Shown in pieces: positions 7,290-16,385 of a DNA stretch of 64,000 nucleotides. Source of the stretch: an uncultured Candidatus Melainabacteria bacterium (GTDB lineage: Bacteria; Cyanobacteriota; Vampirovibrionia; Gastranaerophilales; Gastranaerophilaceae); NCBI GenBank assembly GCA_949902595.1, contig CATLDC010000001.1:248001-312000 (forward strand), given 5' to 3'. The notes beneath the pieces are model-generated. The model was not told the origin of the DNA. It saw only the letters and a list, made by a program, of their open reading frames with translations, and did no database searches. Position 1 is the stretch's first letter, and every line of letters begins with the position of its first letter. The translations under genes and the position numbers were made by a program.

Positions 7290-8738
7290 ATGGAAGATTT
7301 AAGAGATAAATACGAAGTCGTTATTGGTTTAGAAGTTCACGCACAATTAAAGACCAAGTCAAAAATATTTGCACCAGACTCAACAGAGTTCGGAAACGAA
7401 CAAAACAGCCAGATTAGCCCTATTACATTGGGTATGCCGGGTGTTTTGCCTGTATTGAACAAAGAATGCGTTAATATGGGAATCCTGCTCGGGCTCGCTC
7501 TAAACTGCGAAATCCCTGCAAGATGCAAATTCGACAGAAAACAGTATTTCTATCCTGACCTTCCAAAAGGATATCAGATTTCTCAATATGATGAGCCGAT
7601 TTGTGTAAACGGTTATATTGATGTTAAAGGCAAAAGAATCGGTATCACAAGAGCTCACCTTGAAGAAGATGCCGGAAAACTTGTTCACGTTGGTGCAGCA
7701 GGGATTAACGGTGCAACATATTCTCTTGTTGACCTGAACAGAGCCGGAACTCCGCTTCTTGAAATCGTTTCCGAGCCGGATATGCGCTCAAGTGAAGAGG
7801 CAAGAAACTACATGGAAGAGCTTCGAAACATTGTACGTTACCTTGGAGTTTGCGACGGAAACCTTGAAGAAGGTTCTATGAGATGTGACGCGAATATTTC
7901 TATCATGCCAAAGGGCTCAAAAGAATTTGGTACAAGGGCTGAAATCAAGAACGTAAACAGCTTCTCTGCGCTTCAAAGAGCTATCGAGTATGAAATCGAC
8001 AGACAAATCGAAATCGTGGAAGAAGGCGGTCAGGTTGTTCAGGAAACAAGACTCTGGGATGACAACCTTAAGGAAACACGCTCTATGAGAGGAAAAGAAG
8101 ACGCTCACGACTACAGATACTTCCCTGAACCTGATTTGATGCCGCTTGAAATCTCACGCGAGTGGGTGGAAGAAATCAGAGCGAGTATGCCTGAGCTTCC
8201 GGAAGCTAAGCGCCAGAGATACATGAGTATTGGATTGAGCGAGTACGACGCTTCTGTAATTGTTGAGCAGATGCCTTTAGCCCTGTTCTTTGATAAAGTT
8301 CTTGGACTTGGCGCTAATCCGAAAATCGCTGTAAACTTTATGATGGGCGAGATTGCTGCTTATCTTAAAGAAGCAAAAGTTGAGATTAATGAAACAAAAT
8401 TGACTCCTGAGAACCTCGCAGAATTAATTAGCTTGATTGAAAAAGGTACAATTTCTAACAACATCGGGAAACAAATCCTTGTTGAGGATATGATTACAAA
8501 CGGTGACAAGGCTTCTGCAATAGTTGAGAAAAAAGGCTTGAGCCAGATTTCTGACGAAGGCGCAATCAAATCTATTGTGGAAAAAATCGTAAATTCACAT
8601 CCAAATGAAGTTGAGGCTTACAAGAACGGAAAAACAAACCTGATGGGATTCTTTGTCGGTCAGGTTATGAAGGAAACAAAAGGCAGAGCTAACCCTAAAA
8701 CTGTTAACGAACTCGTTAAGCAAATGCTTGAAGGTTAA
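7290..8738 (+). CDS. gatB: Asp/Glu-tRNA(Asn/Gln) amidotransferase subunit B
   Basis: 482 residues, full length. YEVVIGLEVHAQL opens the catalytic domain, followed by the kinase-like core (HLEEDAGKL, DLNRAGTPLLEIV, GSMRCDANIS) and the C-terminal GatB/YqeY tail domain ending with GQVMKETKGRANP. It acts with GatA and GatC, not in this window, to amidate misacylated Glu-tRNA(Gln)/Asp-tRNA(Asn). A GTGAGG site precedes the ATG, and a TATGCTAAAAT promoter lies about 35 nt upstream, overlapping the end of yraN. Confidence 0.97.
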   Translation: MEDLRDKYEVVIGLEVHAQLKTKSKIFAPDSTEFGNEQNSQISPITLGMPGVLPVLNKECVNMGILLGLALNCEIPARCKFDRKQYFYPDLPKGYQISQYDEPICVNGYIDVKGKRIGITRAHLEEDAGKLVHVGAAGINGATYSLVDLNRAGTPLLEIVSEPDMRSSEEARNYMEELRNIVRYLGVCDGNLEEGSMRCDANISIMPKGSKEFGTRAEIKNVNSFSALQRAIEYEIDRQIEIVEEGGQVVQETRLWDDNLKETRSMRGKEDAHDYRYFPEPDLMPLEISREWVEEIRASMPELPEAKRQRYMSIGLSEYDASVIVEQMPLALFFDKVLGLGANPKIAVNFMMGEIAAYLKEAKVEINETKLTPENLAELISLIEKGTISNNIGKQILVEDMITNGDKASAIVEKKGLSQISDEGAIKSIVEKIVNSHPNEVEAYKNGKTNLMGFFVGQVMKETKGRANPKTVNELVKQMLEG

Positions 8739-8759
8739 TTTATATGCTATAATTAACTG

Positions 8760-9875
8760 ATGAAGAAAATAGCGGTTGTTCTCTTACTGTTTGTTTCTAC
8801 ACAGTTGTTCTCCTACGCCTCTGAAGAGGTTGTGCTTGATGTTGACGATAACCTGTCTGTATTGGAAGCAGCTGCGGTCTCGTTGAAATCAGATGAAACA
8901 GTCGATACAAACAAATCTTCATACCTTCTTGAAGAAATCTTTACCAAAAACTTTGACGAAGGCCCGGTTGAGTCAATGCACTTTTTCGGCTACTTTCGCG
9001 GCGGGTTCGATGAAGACATAACCTTTGATGACGACGATTTGGGCTTTGACTACAACTCGATTAATGCAGGCGTTAACGGGAAATTCAGAGGCGGAACAAC
9101 CTACTACGAGGCACGGTTCAGGTTTAATCCCCAAAACAATTATTCGTTCATGCAGTACCTTCCGAGCAACCTGTATGTTGCAAACACCTCGATTCCTCAC
9201 CATACAATAATCTTTGGTAACACAAGAACTCCAACCGGCTACGAGGGCGGGATGTCAATGACAACCCTTCCTTTTGTGGGCAGGTCTCAAATCGGTAGGA
9301 ATTTCGGGAACGTAAGAAAAGTCGGACTGAGGGTTAAAGGAAATTATAGCCTCGTAGAATACGATATTGGCGGGTATGACTCCGATACTTATTTCAGAAG
9401 CTTTTTCCCGGGCGCGGAATTTACAGGCTGGGTGAACTTCAAACCGCTTGGCAAAACCGACGGCAGGTACGGAAAACTGCTGCTCGGAGGCGGATTAACC
9501 GCAGGCCATAATGATATCGACTACTGCGTTACAGGACTCTATGCCGGATACGAGTACAAAAAGTTGATGGCTAACTTTGAATGGGGCGCAGCAAACGGAT
9601 ATAACGGCGCAAAAACGATTACCTCCAAACACGCCGAAGGGTTTAACACAACGCTCGGATACAAGATTACGCCCAAAATTCAGCTTGTGGGAAGGTACGA
9701 CCACTATGTGCCGGATAAAACTCTTGCTGATGACATAAGGCGGGAATACTCTGCCGGCTTGAACTATTTTATCAAAGGTCAGGCGCTCAAAATAATGCTC
9801 AACTACGTATTCTGCCAGAACGACCTGCGTGACGATTCGCACAGAATCCTGCTCGGTACGCAAATTCTGTTGTAG
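8760..9875 (+). CDS. Outer-membrane beta-barrel (porin-like) protein
   Basis: 371 residues. A signal peptide of about 20 residues (MKKIAVVLLLFVSTQLFSYA) is followed by a short acidic region and a series of alternating amphipathic, aromatic-rich beta strands (HFFGYFRGGF, TYYEARFRFNP, LMANFEWGAANGYNG), ending in a strand with a hydrophobic C-terminus as in porins. No SLH domain is seen. TATAAT (8748-8753) ends 6 nt before the ATG, predicting a leaderless mRNA. Substrate unknown. Confidence 0.75.
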   Translation: MKKIAVVLLLFVSTQLFSYASEEVVLDVDDNLSVLEAAAVSLKSDETVDTNKSSYLLEEIFTKNFDEGPVESMHFFGYFRGGFDEDITFDDDDLGFDYNSINAGVNGKFRGGTTYYEARFRFNPQNNYSFMQYLPSNLYVANTSIPHHTIIFGNTRTPTGYEGGMSMTTLPFVGRSQIGRNFGNVRKVGLRVKGNYSLVEYDIGGYDSDTYFRSFFPGAEFTGWVNFKPLGKTDGRYGKLLLGGGLTAGHNDIDYCVTGLYAGYEYKKLMANFEWGAANGYNGAKTITSKHAEGFNTTLGYKITPKIQLVGRYDHYVPDKTLADDIRREYSAGLNYFIKGQALKIMLNYVFCQNDLRDDSHRILLGTQILL

Positions 9876-9877
9876 AC

Positions 9878-10567
9878 CTAGGCGACTGTATCAAGACTTT
9901 TGAACTTGGCAGGGTCGATTTGGACATCCAGATGGTCGCTCTCCACAGATACCCTGCTAAAATAGCCTGTGTTTTTTAATTTCTGGGCAAAAGCCTGCGC
10001 GTTTCCGTTGATTCTGATATCAAGCTTAGGGTTCTCTGCGTTATGGTGGCTTGCATAACCGCTTTTCTGGTGCGGATTGTTCGCTTCTCCGGTCCCAAGT
10101 GCCGAAGTGATAACAAGGTTCTCACCTGTCATTGCCGCAACTTTGTCAAGAATCGCAGCTGTACCCTTCTTTGCAAACGGAATGTCTGTTCTAAAAGAAG
10201 ACTCTGAAATCGACCAGTTCCTGCCGCCTTTCAGCTGCTCAAGGTTTGAATCGGTTTTTGCTTTTGCAAAAGCCGCGTTCTTTGTAAGATTCAGATAAGA
10301 ATTGTTTACACTGCCTGAAACATTCTTGCTAAAATTAGTAAAACTTTTTTTCGGAGTCTGTATAAAATCGAATGTAGCAGGCGTATTCCAGATTGTGTTG
10401 TTTGTATTAAAAGTGAAATTCGTCGGAAAGATATTGGAAAAATCAAACCAGTCAAACTGCAACAGCGGGTTGTAGCTGAAAAATGACGGCAAACCAAAGT
10501 TCCATGACGAAAATGTGGTGTCAAAGCCTGGCATATTAAAATTGAAATAAGTTCTATCTAAAGACAT
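9878..10567 (-). CDS. M15-like peptidase-fold protein with Phe/Asn-rich N-terminus
   Basis: 229 residues. Residues 1-75 are low complexity and rich in Phe, Asn, Thr and Trp, without a signal peptide. Residues about 120-220 resemble peptidoglycan-type M15 D,D-carboxypeptidases: H166 in NPHQKSGYASHH, D183 in LDIRIN, and D211-H212-L-D214 fit the H...D...H zinc-ligand order. A Zn-dependent wall or peptide hydrolase is the likely role, but the assignment rests on these few residues. AAGGAA precedes the ATG. The stop is 2 bp from the convergent porin stop. Confidence 0.55.
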   Translation of the reverse strand: MSLDRTYFNFNMPGFDTTFSSWNFGLPSFFSYNPLLQFDWFDFSNIFPTNFTFNTNNTIWNTPATFDFIQTPKKSFTNFSKNVSGSVNNSYLNLTKNAAFAKAKTDSNLEQLKGGRNWSISESSFRTDIPFAKKGTAAILDKVAAMTGENLVITSALGTGEANNPHQKSGYASHHNAENPKLDIRINGNAQAFAQKLKNTGYFSRVSVESDHLDVQIDPAKFKSLDTVA

Positions 10568-10680
10568 AGTTGTATTCCTTAAATATATAAAGTATATAAC
10601 CTCGAAACACTTGCCTTTTTGTTACAAAAATTTACATTGCAGTCAGGAAAACGACCTCCTGGCTGCTCAGCTGCTTGTTT

Positions 10681-11139
10681 CTACCAATCCTTAGACCCGT
10701 AGACCTTGTACTTGTCAATAAATGCCTCATGGGAATCTATAATCCTCTGGTACTGGCGCTGTTCGGTCTTATCTTTTGTAACCTCGATGAGTGCGTTGTA
10801 GTGGATTATTTCTTCTTTTAATTTGCGCACCTGTTGTTTGAGTTTTTCTTTTTTCAGGAAGACTTCGCCCGTGTATCCGCAATCTTCCGGGAGAAAGGCG
10901 AGCGGTGAGTACGGGAAGTCCGAGCAGATTTGCGGTTTTTCAGGGTTTGTGCAGGTATTGTCTTCAAGGAATTTGCATTTGCAAATTGTGACGTATTCTT
11001 TTTCTTCGACCGGTACCAGCAGTTCTTCAAACGCTGTAGTTAGAGGCTGTATACCGTCTCTGTAGATAATTCTTCTTGTAAAGTCTACGGGAATTTCTTT
11101 GCAGCACATTCCGCATTTGTTACATAAATTCTTTTCCAT
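10681..11139 (-). CDS. YkgJ-family cysteine-cluster protein
   Basis: 152 residues. CNKCGMCC at residues 6-13, then C-K-C-KFL...C...P..C..FP, the eight-cysteine pattern of the UPF0153/YkgJ zinc- or iron-chelating family. The C-terminal third is a charged helix, probably coiled coil. TATAAT on the minus strand (11147-11152) ends 7 nt before the ATG with no SD, so a leaderless mRNA is predicted. The biochemical role of the family is not established. Confidence 0.85.
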   Translation of the reverse strand: MEKNLCNKCGMCCKEIPVDFTRRIIYRDGIQPLTTAFEELLVPVEEKEYVTICKCKFLEDNTCTNPEKPQICSDFPYSPLAFLPEDCGYTGEVFLKKEKLKQQVRKLKEEIIHYNALIEVTKDKTEQRQYQRIIDSHEAFIDKYKVYGSKDW

Positions 11140-11222
11140 AATTTACATTATACATTCAATAAAGTATTGGCAAAAGTCTTTGTATGTAATATGATATTAG
11201 AACATAAGAAGGAGATATGAAA

Positions 11223-11618
11223 ATGAAGAAAATCGTTTTAACATTAACTCTGTTTGCAGCGCTTAACACAGTTGCTTTTGCAGACGGCAATGCTTTTACA
11301 CCGTTAAATTTTAATGATACACAGTACGGAAATGCTTCATCAACAACATATACAAAGACAACTCCGTCTGCATCATCAGCAGAAGGCGACGCTGTAGGCA
11401 ATGGAAACATCCAGAACGCAATCTTGCAGCTTGACAACGCGCAGGTTGATATCAGAAATGACCTGTTAAACTGCAAGACAAAATACGCTGATGTAGATGC
11501 ACAGTACAAGCTTATCAAGAACGAAAGAAAAGCGCTCAAGAAGCAAACAACTGCGATTGAAAAGCGCATTAAGGAAATTGACAGAGCTAAAGAAAAAATC
11601 AGAAAGAATATGTTATAA
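11223..11618 (+). CDS. Exported protein with C-terminal coiled coil
   Basis: 131 residues. A clear signal peptide (MKKIVLTLTLFAALNTVAFA) is followed by a Ser/Thr-rich linker and a Lys/Glu-rich helix (about 65-131) likely to form a coiled coil. The ATG at 11223 is preferred over one at 11217 because AAGGAG lies 8 nt before it. A bidirectional terminator follows immediately. Function not recognised; probably periplasmic. Confidence 0.75.
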   Translation: MKKIVLTLTLFAALNTVAFADGNAFTPLNFNDTQYGNASSTTYTKTTPSASSAEGDAVGNGNIQNAILQLDNAQVDIRNDLLNCKTKYADVDAQYKLIKNERKALKKQTTAIEKRIKEIDRAKEKIRKNML

Positions 11619-11620
11619 GA

Positions 11621-11650
11621 AAAAAGACCTCCGAAACGGAGGTCTTTTTT
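11621..11650. terminator. Bidirectional intrinsic terminator
   Basis: A 13-bp stem (AAAAAGACCTCCG with CGGAGGTCTTTTT) and an AAA loop, A-rich on one flank and T-rich on the other, separates the convergent genes at 11223-11618 and 11670-12272. Confidence 0.92.
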
Positions 11651-11669
11651 TATATAGAGTAATCAAATT

Positions 11670-12272
11670 TTAGTTCATTCTAAAATCCTGTGCAAAGTCA
11701 GGGTGCTGGTTTGCGTAATTTCCATTCACCTGACCATCAGATTCAGCCCTTCGTCTTTCAAGCTGCACCTGACCGTTTTTAACAACTTCCTGAAGCTGTG
11801 CAAGGTTTTGTTCGAGATTCACAAGCACCTGCTCTGCATAGACAGTAGCGCCGTCTTTTGTGCGGGTAGCTTCTTCTGTTGCCTGAACTCTCAATGAGTC
11901 AGCTTCGTCAAGAGCCTTGCGTTTGATGTCTTCGCAGTCTGTGATAACCTGTTCTTTGATTTTTTCAGCTTCTCTTTGAACAGCTCTGAGCAAATCTGAC
12001 TCGCTAAGAAGTCTGTTTGCTTCTGCTTGAGCGTCAGCAATGATTTTTTCAGCTCTCTGCTGTGCTTCGTACTGCATTTCGTCCTTGCGTCTCAAGAGCG
12101 CTCTTGCTTCCTTAACCTCGTCAGGAAGTGCTGCGTACAACTTGTCTAAAATGTCTGTTACGGTGTCTTTTCTAACAATTGAGAAACTTCCAAAAAGAGG
12201 CACCCCTCTTTTTTCTAAAGCTTCTTCAAGCTCATTCATCAAACCGTAAATAACATCATGTTGTGAATTCAT
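11670..12272 (-). CDS. Coiled-coil protein (DivIVA / ATP-synthase-b-like helix)
   Basis: 200 residues. An N-terminal module (about 20-60) containing FGSFSIVRKD and LYAALPDEV is followed by a long charged helix of about 120 residues (RRKDEMQYEAQQRAEKII onward) and a polar tail. The helix resembles DivIVA-like or F0-b-like coiled coils, families that in cyanobacterial relatives serve division or scaffolding; a direct assignment is not possible. The N-terminal module resembles the next gene's protein. TTGGAG lies upstream of the ATG. Confidence 0.65.
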   Translation of the reverse strand: MNSQHDVIYGLMNELEEALEKRGVPLFGSFSIVRKDTVTDILDKLYAALPDEVKEARALLRRKDEMQYEAQQRAEKIIADAQAEANRLLSESDLLRAVQREAEKIKEQVITDCEDIKRKALDEADSLRVQATEEATRTKDGATVYAEQVLVNLEQNLAQLQEVVKNGQVQLERRRAESDGQVNGNYANQHPDFAQDFRMN

Positions 12273-12363
12273 TTATTTTATGCTCCAAATTGTTCTATGA
12301 TAGTTAACAGAATTGTACAATAAATGGACAATAAAAGTCAACGCATGCGCGATTTTTCATGCC

Positions 12364-12714
12364 TTAGCCTGCTTCTATCATGTTAATATCGCGTTGTACG
12401 GTAGAAGAGAATGTTGTGATTAGCTCGTTTGCTCTGGATAAGTCTACTTCATAAACGCTTGAATTTAGCCAGAATTTTTTTGTAAGAACACCTTGCAAGA
12501 GGTTGAGTGACACCATTGAGGAGAAGCGTTTTGCATCGCTTCTTGTCATTTTCTTTTTGTACTCATCCGGAAGCTTCGCCAGAACGCAGCAAATTAGCGT
12601 GTCTAACTTGTCCTTTTTTACATACCTTTTGCCAAAGAATGTAAAATCCGCATCAAGGTTAACTGTTCTCTGAATCTTTTTTAAGTAGTCTTTAATTGCT
12701 GCTATATCTGCCAT
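12364..12714 (-). CDS. Hypothetical protein sharing a module with the coiled-coil protein
   Basis: 116 residues, no signal or membrane segment. The central part FFGKRYVKKD...VLAKLPDEYKK aligns by eye with FGSFSIVRKD...LYAALPDEVKE of the 11670-12272 protein, suggesting a shared small domain. It lies just upstream of that gene in the same orientation, about 90 bp apart. A TATAAT lies about 35 nt before the ATG. Function unknown. Confidence 0.6.
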   Translation of the reverse strand: MADIAAIKDYLKKIQRTVNLDADFTFFGKRYVKKDKLDTLICCVLAKLPDEYKKKMTRSDAKRFSSMVSLNLLQGVLTKKFWLNSSVYEVDLSRANELITTFSSTVQRDINMIEAG

Positions 12715-12793
12715 CTGTTACCTGTCTCTTTCTACAGACTTTATTATATTCTAATTTTTTCAAAATAACAACATGTATGCTAAAATAGAGACT

Positions 12794-13441
12794 ATGAACA
12801 GAGTAATAATTTCACCATCAATACTTTCTGCCGACTTTGCAAACCTTGAGCGCGAGATTAGCAAAGTCAAAGAAGCCGGTGCAGAGTGGATTCATATAGA
12901 TGTCATGGACGGGCACTTTGTGCCGAATATAACAATCGGTGTGCCTGTGGTTAAGTCGTTAAGAAAAGCAACCGACCTTATTCTTGACACCCATCTTATG
13001 ATTGAGAACCCGGAAAAGTTTGTTGAGCCGTTTGCAAAAGCCGGCGCTGATATTCTCACTTTTCATTATGAAGCATGCCGTGATTCAGACCATGTTAGAG
13101 AGGTTATTGAACAGATAAAGAGTTTTGGCGTAAAAGCCGGACTTTCGATTAAGCCGAAAACAGAGCCGGAGGAGATTTTTTCTTTTTTGAGTGAACTTGA
13201 TTTGGTTCTTGTAATGACAGTAGAGCCGGGATTTGGCGGTCAGGAGTTCATGCATGACTGCGCAATGAAGATTCCGAAAATCCGGCAGAATGCGCCTGAT
13301 GGTTTAATCATTCAGGTTGATGGCGGGATTAACAATCTTACATCAAAAATCTGCACCTCGCTAGGCGCAAACTCGCTCGTTGCTGGGAGTTATATTTATG
13401 GAAGCGGGGATTACAGGAAGGCGATTGAGGGGCTGGTTTAG
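12794..13441 (+). CDS. rpe: Ribulose-phosphate 3-epimerase
   Basis: 215 residues, TIM barrel interconverting ribulose-5-P and xylulose-5-P. ISPSILSADFANL, WIHIDVMDGHFVPN, MTVEPGFGGQEFM and VDGGI give the metal-ligand His/Asp set and phosphate loop. The ATG at 12794 is chosen: the extended -10 TATGCTAAAAT ends 7 nt before it and there is no SD. An earlier in-frame ATG at 12773 would overlap this promoter. Confidence 0.96.
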   Translation: MNRVIISPSILSADFANLEREISKVKEAGAEWIHIDVMDGHFVPNITIGVPVVKSLRKATDLILDTHLMIENPEKFVEPFAKAGADILTFHYEACRDSDHVREVIEQIKSFGVKAGLSIKPKTEPEEIFSFLSELDLVLVMTVEPGFGGQEFMHDCAMKIPKIRQNAPDGLIIQVDGGINNLTSKICTSLGANSLVAGSYIYGSGDYRKAIEGLV

Positions 13442-13500
13442 AAAGTCAATCATCACATTAACTTATTCCAATTTTTTAAAACACGGTTTAAAATAGTCTT

Positions 13501-14448
13501 ATGGAAAATATTCTTGAGATAAAAAATCTGAACCTGTTTTTTGATAAGTATCAGGCTCTGTATAATGTAAACCTGACCCTGAAAAAAGGTATAATGCACG
13601 CACTTGTGGGTGAATCAGGCTGCGGTAAAACCATGACGGCAATGTCTGTTATGCGGCTTCTGCCTAAAGGCGCTTCAATTAAAAGCGGCGAAATCTTCTT
13701 TAACGGCGAAAATCTGCTTGAATACAAAGAACGCAAAATGAGGGATTTGAGGGGAAACAAAATCGCACTTATTCCGCAGGATCCCATGACCTCACTTAAC
13801 CCGCTCTATACAATCGGCAACCAACTTGTGGAAGCGATTAAAGCACATAAAAAAGTGAGCGAACGCCAGGCGCTTAGAAAAGCACGCGAGGTTATGGACT
13901 TGGTGAGCATTCCGGATATTGATAACAAACTAAATTTCTATCCGCATGAGTTTTCGGGCGGGATGAAACAGAGAATAATTATTGCCATGGCGCTCGCCTG
14001 TAACGCAGAACTCATAATTGCTGACGAGCCGACAACCGCGCTTGATGTGACTATCCAGAAACAGATTATGGACTTGATTGCGGATATCAAAAACGAGTTT
14101 AAGACAACAATACTCCTGATTTCGCACGACTTGGCGCTTGTGAGCAACTACGCAGACCAGATTTCTGTTATGTACGCCGGTCACGTGGTGGAAGAAGCCT
14201 CTGCAAAGGATTTTTTCAAAAAACCGCTCCACCCGTATTCAATAGCGCTCCTGAACTCGCTTCCAGCTGCGAACCCTGCACTGAAACTCAAAACAATAGA
14301 AGGCGCGCCTCCTAGTATTCAGGAAGATATTGTTGGCTGCAAATTCCACCCGCGCTGCGAACTCTGCAAATGCGGAGTATGCGATATTGAGGAGCCGGAG
14401 CTGGTTGAAAAAGAGCTCAGACATTTTTCTGCCTGCCTTATTAAATAA
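13501..14448 (+). CDS. Oligopeptide/dipeptide ABC transporter ATP-binding protein (DppD/OppD type)
   Basis: 315 residues. Walker [10 protein letters not shown] loop [11 protein letters not shown], signature FSGGMKQR, Walker [13 protein letters not shown], and the C-terminal oligopeptide-transporter domain with the Cys-rich [16 protein letters not shown] segment, which in some members binds an Fe-S cluster. Permease, binding-protein and second-ATPase genes are absent from the window, so it is an orphan here. TAAAAT ends 6 nt before the ATG (leaderless type). Confidence 0.92.
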   Translation: MENILEIKNLNLFFDKYQALYNVNLTLKKGIMHALVGESGCGKTMTAMSVMRLLPKGASIKSGEIFFNGENLLEYKERKMRDLRGNKIALIPQDPMTSLNPLYTIGNQLVEAIKAHKKVSERQALRKAREVMDLVSIPDIDNKLNFYPHEFSGGMKQRIIIAMALACNAELIIADEPTTALDVTIQKQIMDLIADIKNEFKTTILLISHDLALVSNYADQISVMYAGHVVEEASAKDFFKKPLHPYSIALLNSLPAANPALKLKTIEGAPPSIQEDIVGCKFHPRCELCKCGVCDIEEPELVEKELRHFSACLIK

Positions 14449-14524
14449 TCATTCTTTAGCAGGATGAAAGTTTTTGGATAAATTGGTACCATGCAAGTAT
14501 AATCCAAGTTTGCGAGGTATCAAT

Positions 14525-14779
14525 ATGAAAAAGTTGTGCGTTCTTTTCGTGTGTGCTTTTACCCTCACTTTGTGCCTTAGTGCCTGCACTGTGAAACAGG
14601 ACGGCCCGATGGTGAAGTCAGAACGCAGACTGGGAAAATATCTTGACCCGTCTTCGCAATCAAGTGACAGCAAGGCTTCCGGCATGATAGACCTCTCTGA
14701 AGGCCCAAGGCTGAAGTACGACGCTCATTTTGGCCCGACAAACCCGAATTTTGACATCAAGGTGGTAAGCCCTTATTAG
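14525..14779 (+). CDS. Small lipoprotein
   Basis: 84 residues. Signal peptide with lipobox LSAC, so Cys is lipidated after SPase II cleavage. The mature part is polar and unrecognised. GCGAGG lies upstream of the ATG, and a TATAAT stands about 20 nt further up. Its stop is 2 bp from the next ATG, so the two are probably co-translated. Confidence 0.8.
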   Translation: MKKLCVLFVCAFTLTLCLSACTVKQDGPMVKSERRLGKYLDPSSQSSDSKASGMIDLSEGPRLKYDAHFGPTNPNFDIKVVSPY

Positions 14780-14781
14780 TT

Positions 14782-15141
14782 ATGGAAAACTTAAACGACA
14801 GGAAATATGTTAGCAGACTGATTTATGCAGTGCTCACCGAACGCAAGAATGTTCGTGAGGCGATTTCGCTCTTTCCTGAGACAAAAGACAAAAGCATCGA
14901 ATGCGCTTACCATGCGCTTGTGCACTACGCTGCTGACGAAGACTTGCGTTACCGGAATTTTGAATACAGGGAAGAGCAGGACGACTATCTGGAGTTTATT
15001 GCCCAGACTCTTGCTGCCGGAAAAAGCCTCCCGAGGAACATTATAGCGGATTATGAGCCTTATTATAAAGGGGTTGCACGCAAATGGTCAGATGGCGCCA
15101 AGGGGTTCTGGAAGGAGTTTTTGAGGTTTATTAATCTTTGA
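14782..15141 (+). CDS. Hypothetical protein
   Basis: 119 residues, soluble, mostly helical, rich in Tyr, Arg and Glu; no recognisable motif. Tightly coupled to the preceding lipoprotein gene. A partly similar layout of short N-terminal helices is seen in other small proteins but no family is recognised. Confidence 0.6.
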   Translation: MENLNDRKYVSRLIYAVLTERKNVREAISLFPETKDKSIECAYHALVHYAADEDLRYRNFEYREEQDDYLEFIAQTLAAGKSLPRNIIADYEPYYKGVARKWSDGAKGFWKEFLRFINL

Positions 15142-15227
15142 TTACAAAGGTCAAACTTAACAAAAATTAAAATTTAGTCAATTTTTTAATCAAAAAAACT
15201 TTTATATTATTATAGAAAGGTTTTTTA

Positions 15228-16358
15228 GTGGTAAAAGTTCAAAGTTTTGAAAAAGCAATAAAAGTATTTGCTGCGCCAAAATCCGGTGCAACACGGTTTG
15301 CTGAAAAGCCTGAGCTGGTGTCTATTTTTGACACCGGCAAGCTGCGCTATATCAACAATGTTGTTGAATACAAACCCCGCAAGCTTATTACGCCGGAGGA
15401 GGTCAAGGGGTTGTTTGTCGATAGTGAAATTGATGGCGGGATGCTGAGGAACCAGATGTACAGAATTAAAATGAGATTATTTCTCAGATGTTTCAAGGGC
15501 GTTAAAAATTTTAAATTATGGTTACATTCAGTTGATTTATCTAATACTATTACAAAGGACGATTGTTTGGAAATTGCTCATTTTATGAATATGCATAATG
15601 GCAAATTTGCTAATATCTGGAAGGGATATTCAAAAACAGATATGCTCCCAAATATAGAAAAACTCGCTTTGTTCACAAGAAGTCTAAGGCGTATTGAAAA
15701 GTTGGATTTTTATAAGAATTTGGATGAAAAAAGCTGGGAAAACTGTATTGATGGAATCATTAACAAGCCTCAAGAAGTAATAAGACCGCTTTTGGAGTAC
15801 AAATATGATTCAAGAGATATTAATAAATCAATCAGTGCGGGAAACGGCTCTGAAAGTATAAAACAAAAAATCAATACGATTACAAAATTTTTAAATCAGC
15901 AGTTTACAAAGCATGATTTAGAAGTGTACAGAGGGGAAGGGCGGTTTGATGTATTTGATTCTGTAGTTCTAGGCAAAGGTTTTACACTAAAAAATGCATT
16001 GGAAAACATTACGGCCAAAATTGAGACTGGAAAAATTGGTGAAAAAGAGATTGATGAATTTATAACTCAAACATTAAAAAAAGCAAAAGTTACTCAAGAA
16101 CGCTTCATGTCAACAGCTATTGATCCGGAAGCAATCGAAAGATATGCTCAAAAAGTTTACTGGAAAATAAATATCCCCAAAAACAGTAAGGCTTCTCTAA
16201 TTGAGAGTTATAATGTTGAAAGAGAATCCGAAGCTGAAATATTAGTCCAGAGAATGTCCAGACTATTTATTAAAAACGCAAAATATGATCATCTCAACAA
16301 AAGATGGTATATAGAGGCAGACTTAAAACAAGATAACATTGAATTAAGACCATTTTAG
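15228..16358 (+). CDS. Putative ADP-ribosyltransferase (R-S-E class), copy A
   Basis: 376 residues, no signal peptide. The C-terminal third carries the R-S-E ART signature: R235 in VYRGEG, S295-T296 in ERFMSTAID, and E335-A-E337 in ERESEAEILV, spaced as in C3/VIP2-type exoenzymes. Residues 1-225 form an uncharacterised helical N-terminal domain. Start is GTG at 15228 with AGAAAGG upstream. A paralogue lies at 29129-30247 and is likewise followed by a small gene. The ART half is visibly more AT-rich than the first 250 bp, suggesting a mosaic origin. Target is unknown; the E-x-E motif would fit modification of an Arg or similar side chain (inference). Confidence 0.7.
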   Translation: MVKVQSFEKAIKVFAAPKSGATRFAEKPELVSIFDTGKLRYINNVVEYKPRKLITPEEVKGLFVDSEIDGGMLRNQMYRIKMRLFLRCFKGVKNFKLWLHSVDLSNTITKDDCLEIAHFMNMHNGKFANIWKGYSKTDMLPNIEKLALFTRSLRRIEKLDFYKNLDEKSWENCIDGIINKPQEVIRPLLEYKYDSRDINKSISAGNGSESIKQKINTITKFLNQQFTKHDLEVYRGEGRFDVFDSVVLGKGFTLKNALENITAKIETGKIGEKEIDEFITQTLKKAKVTQERFMSTAIDPEAIERYAQKVYWKINIPKNSKASLIESYNVERESEAEILVQRMSRLFIKNAKYDHLNKRWYIEADLKQDNIELRPF

Positions 16359-16385
16359 TGATATAATGCAAATGAGGTAGGAAAC

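Noticed and set aside
15142..15227. Possible regulatory RNA before ART copy A
   Set aside because: The spacer is short, AT-rich and without a stable hairpin; only a weak promoter and the ribosome site are visible.
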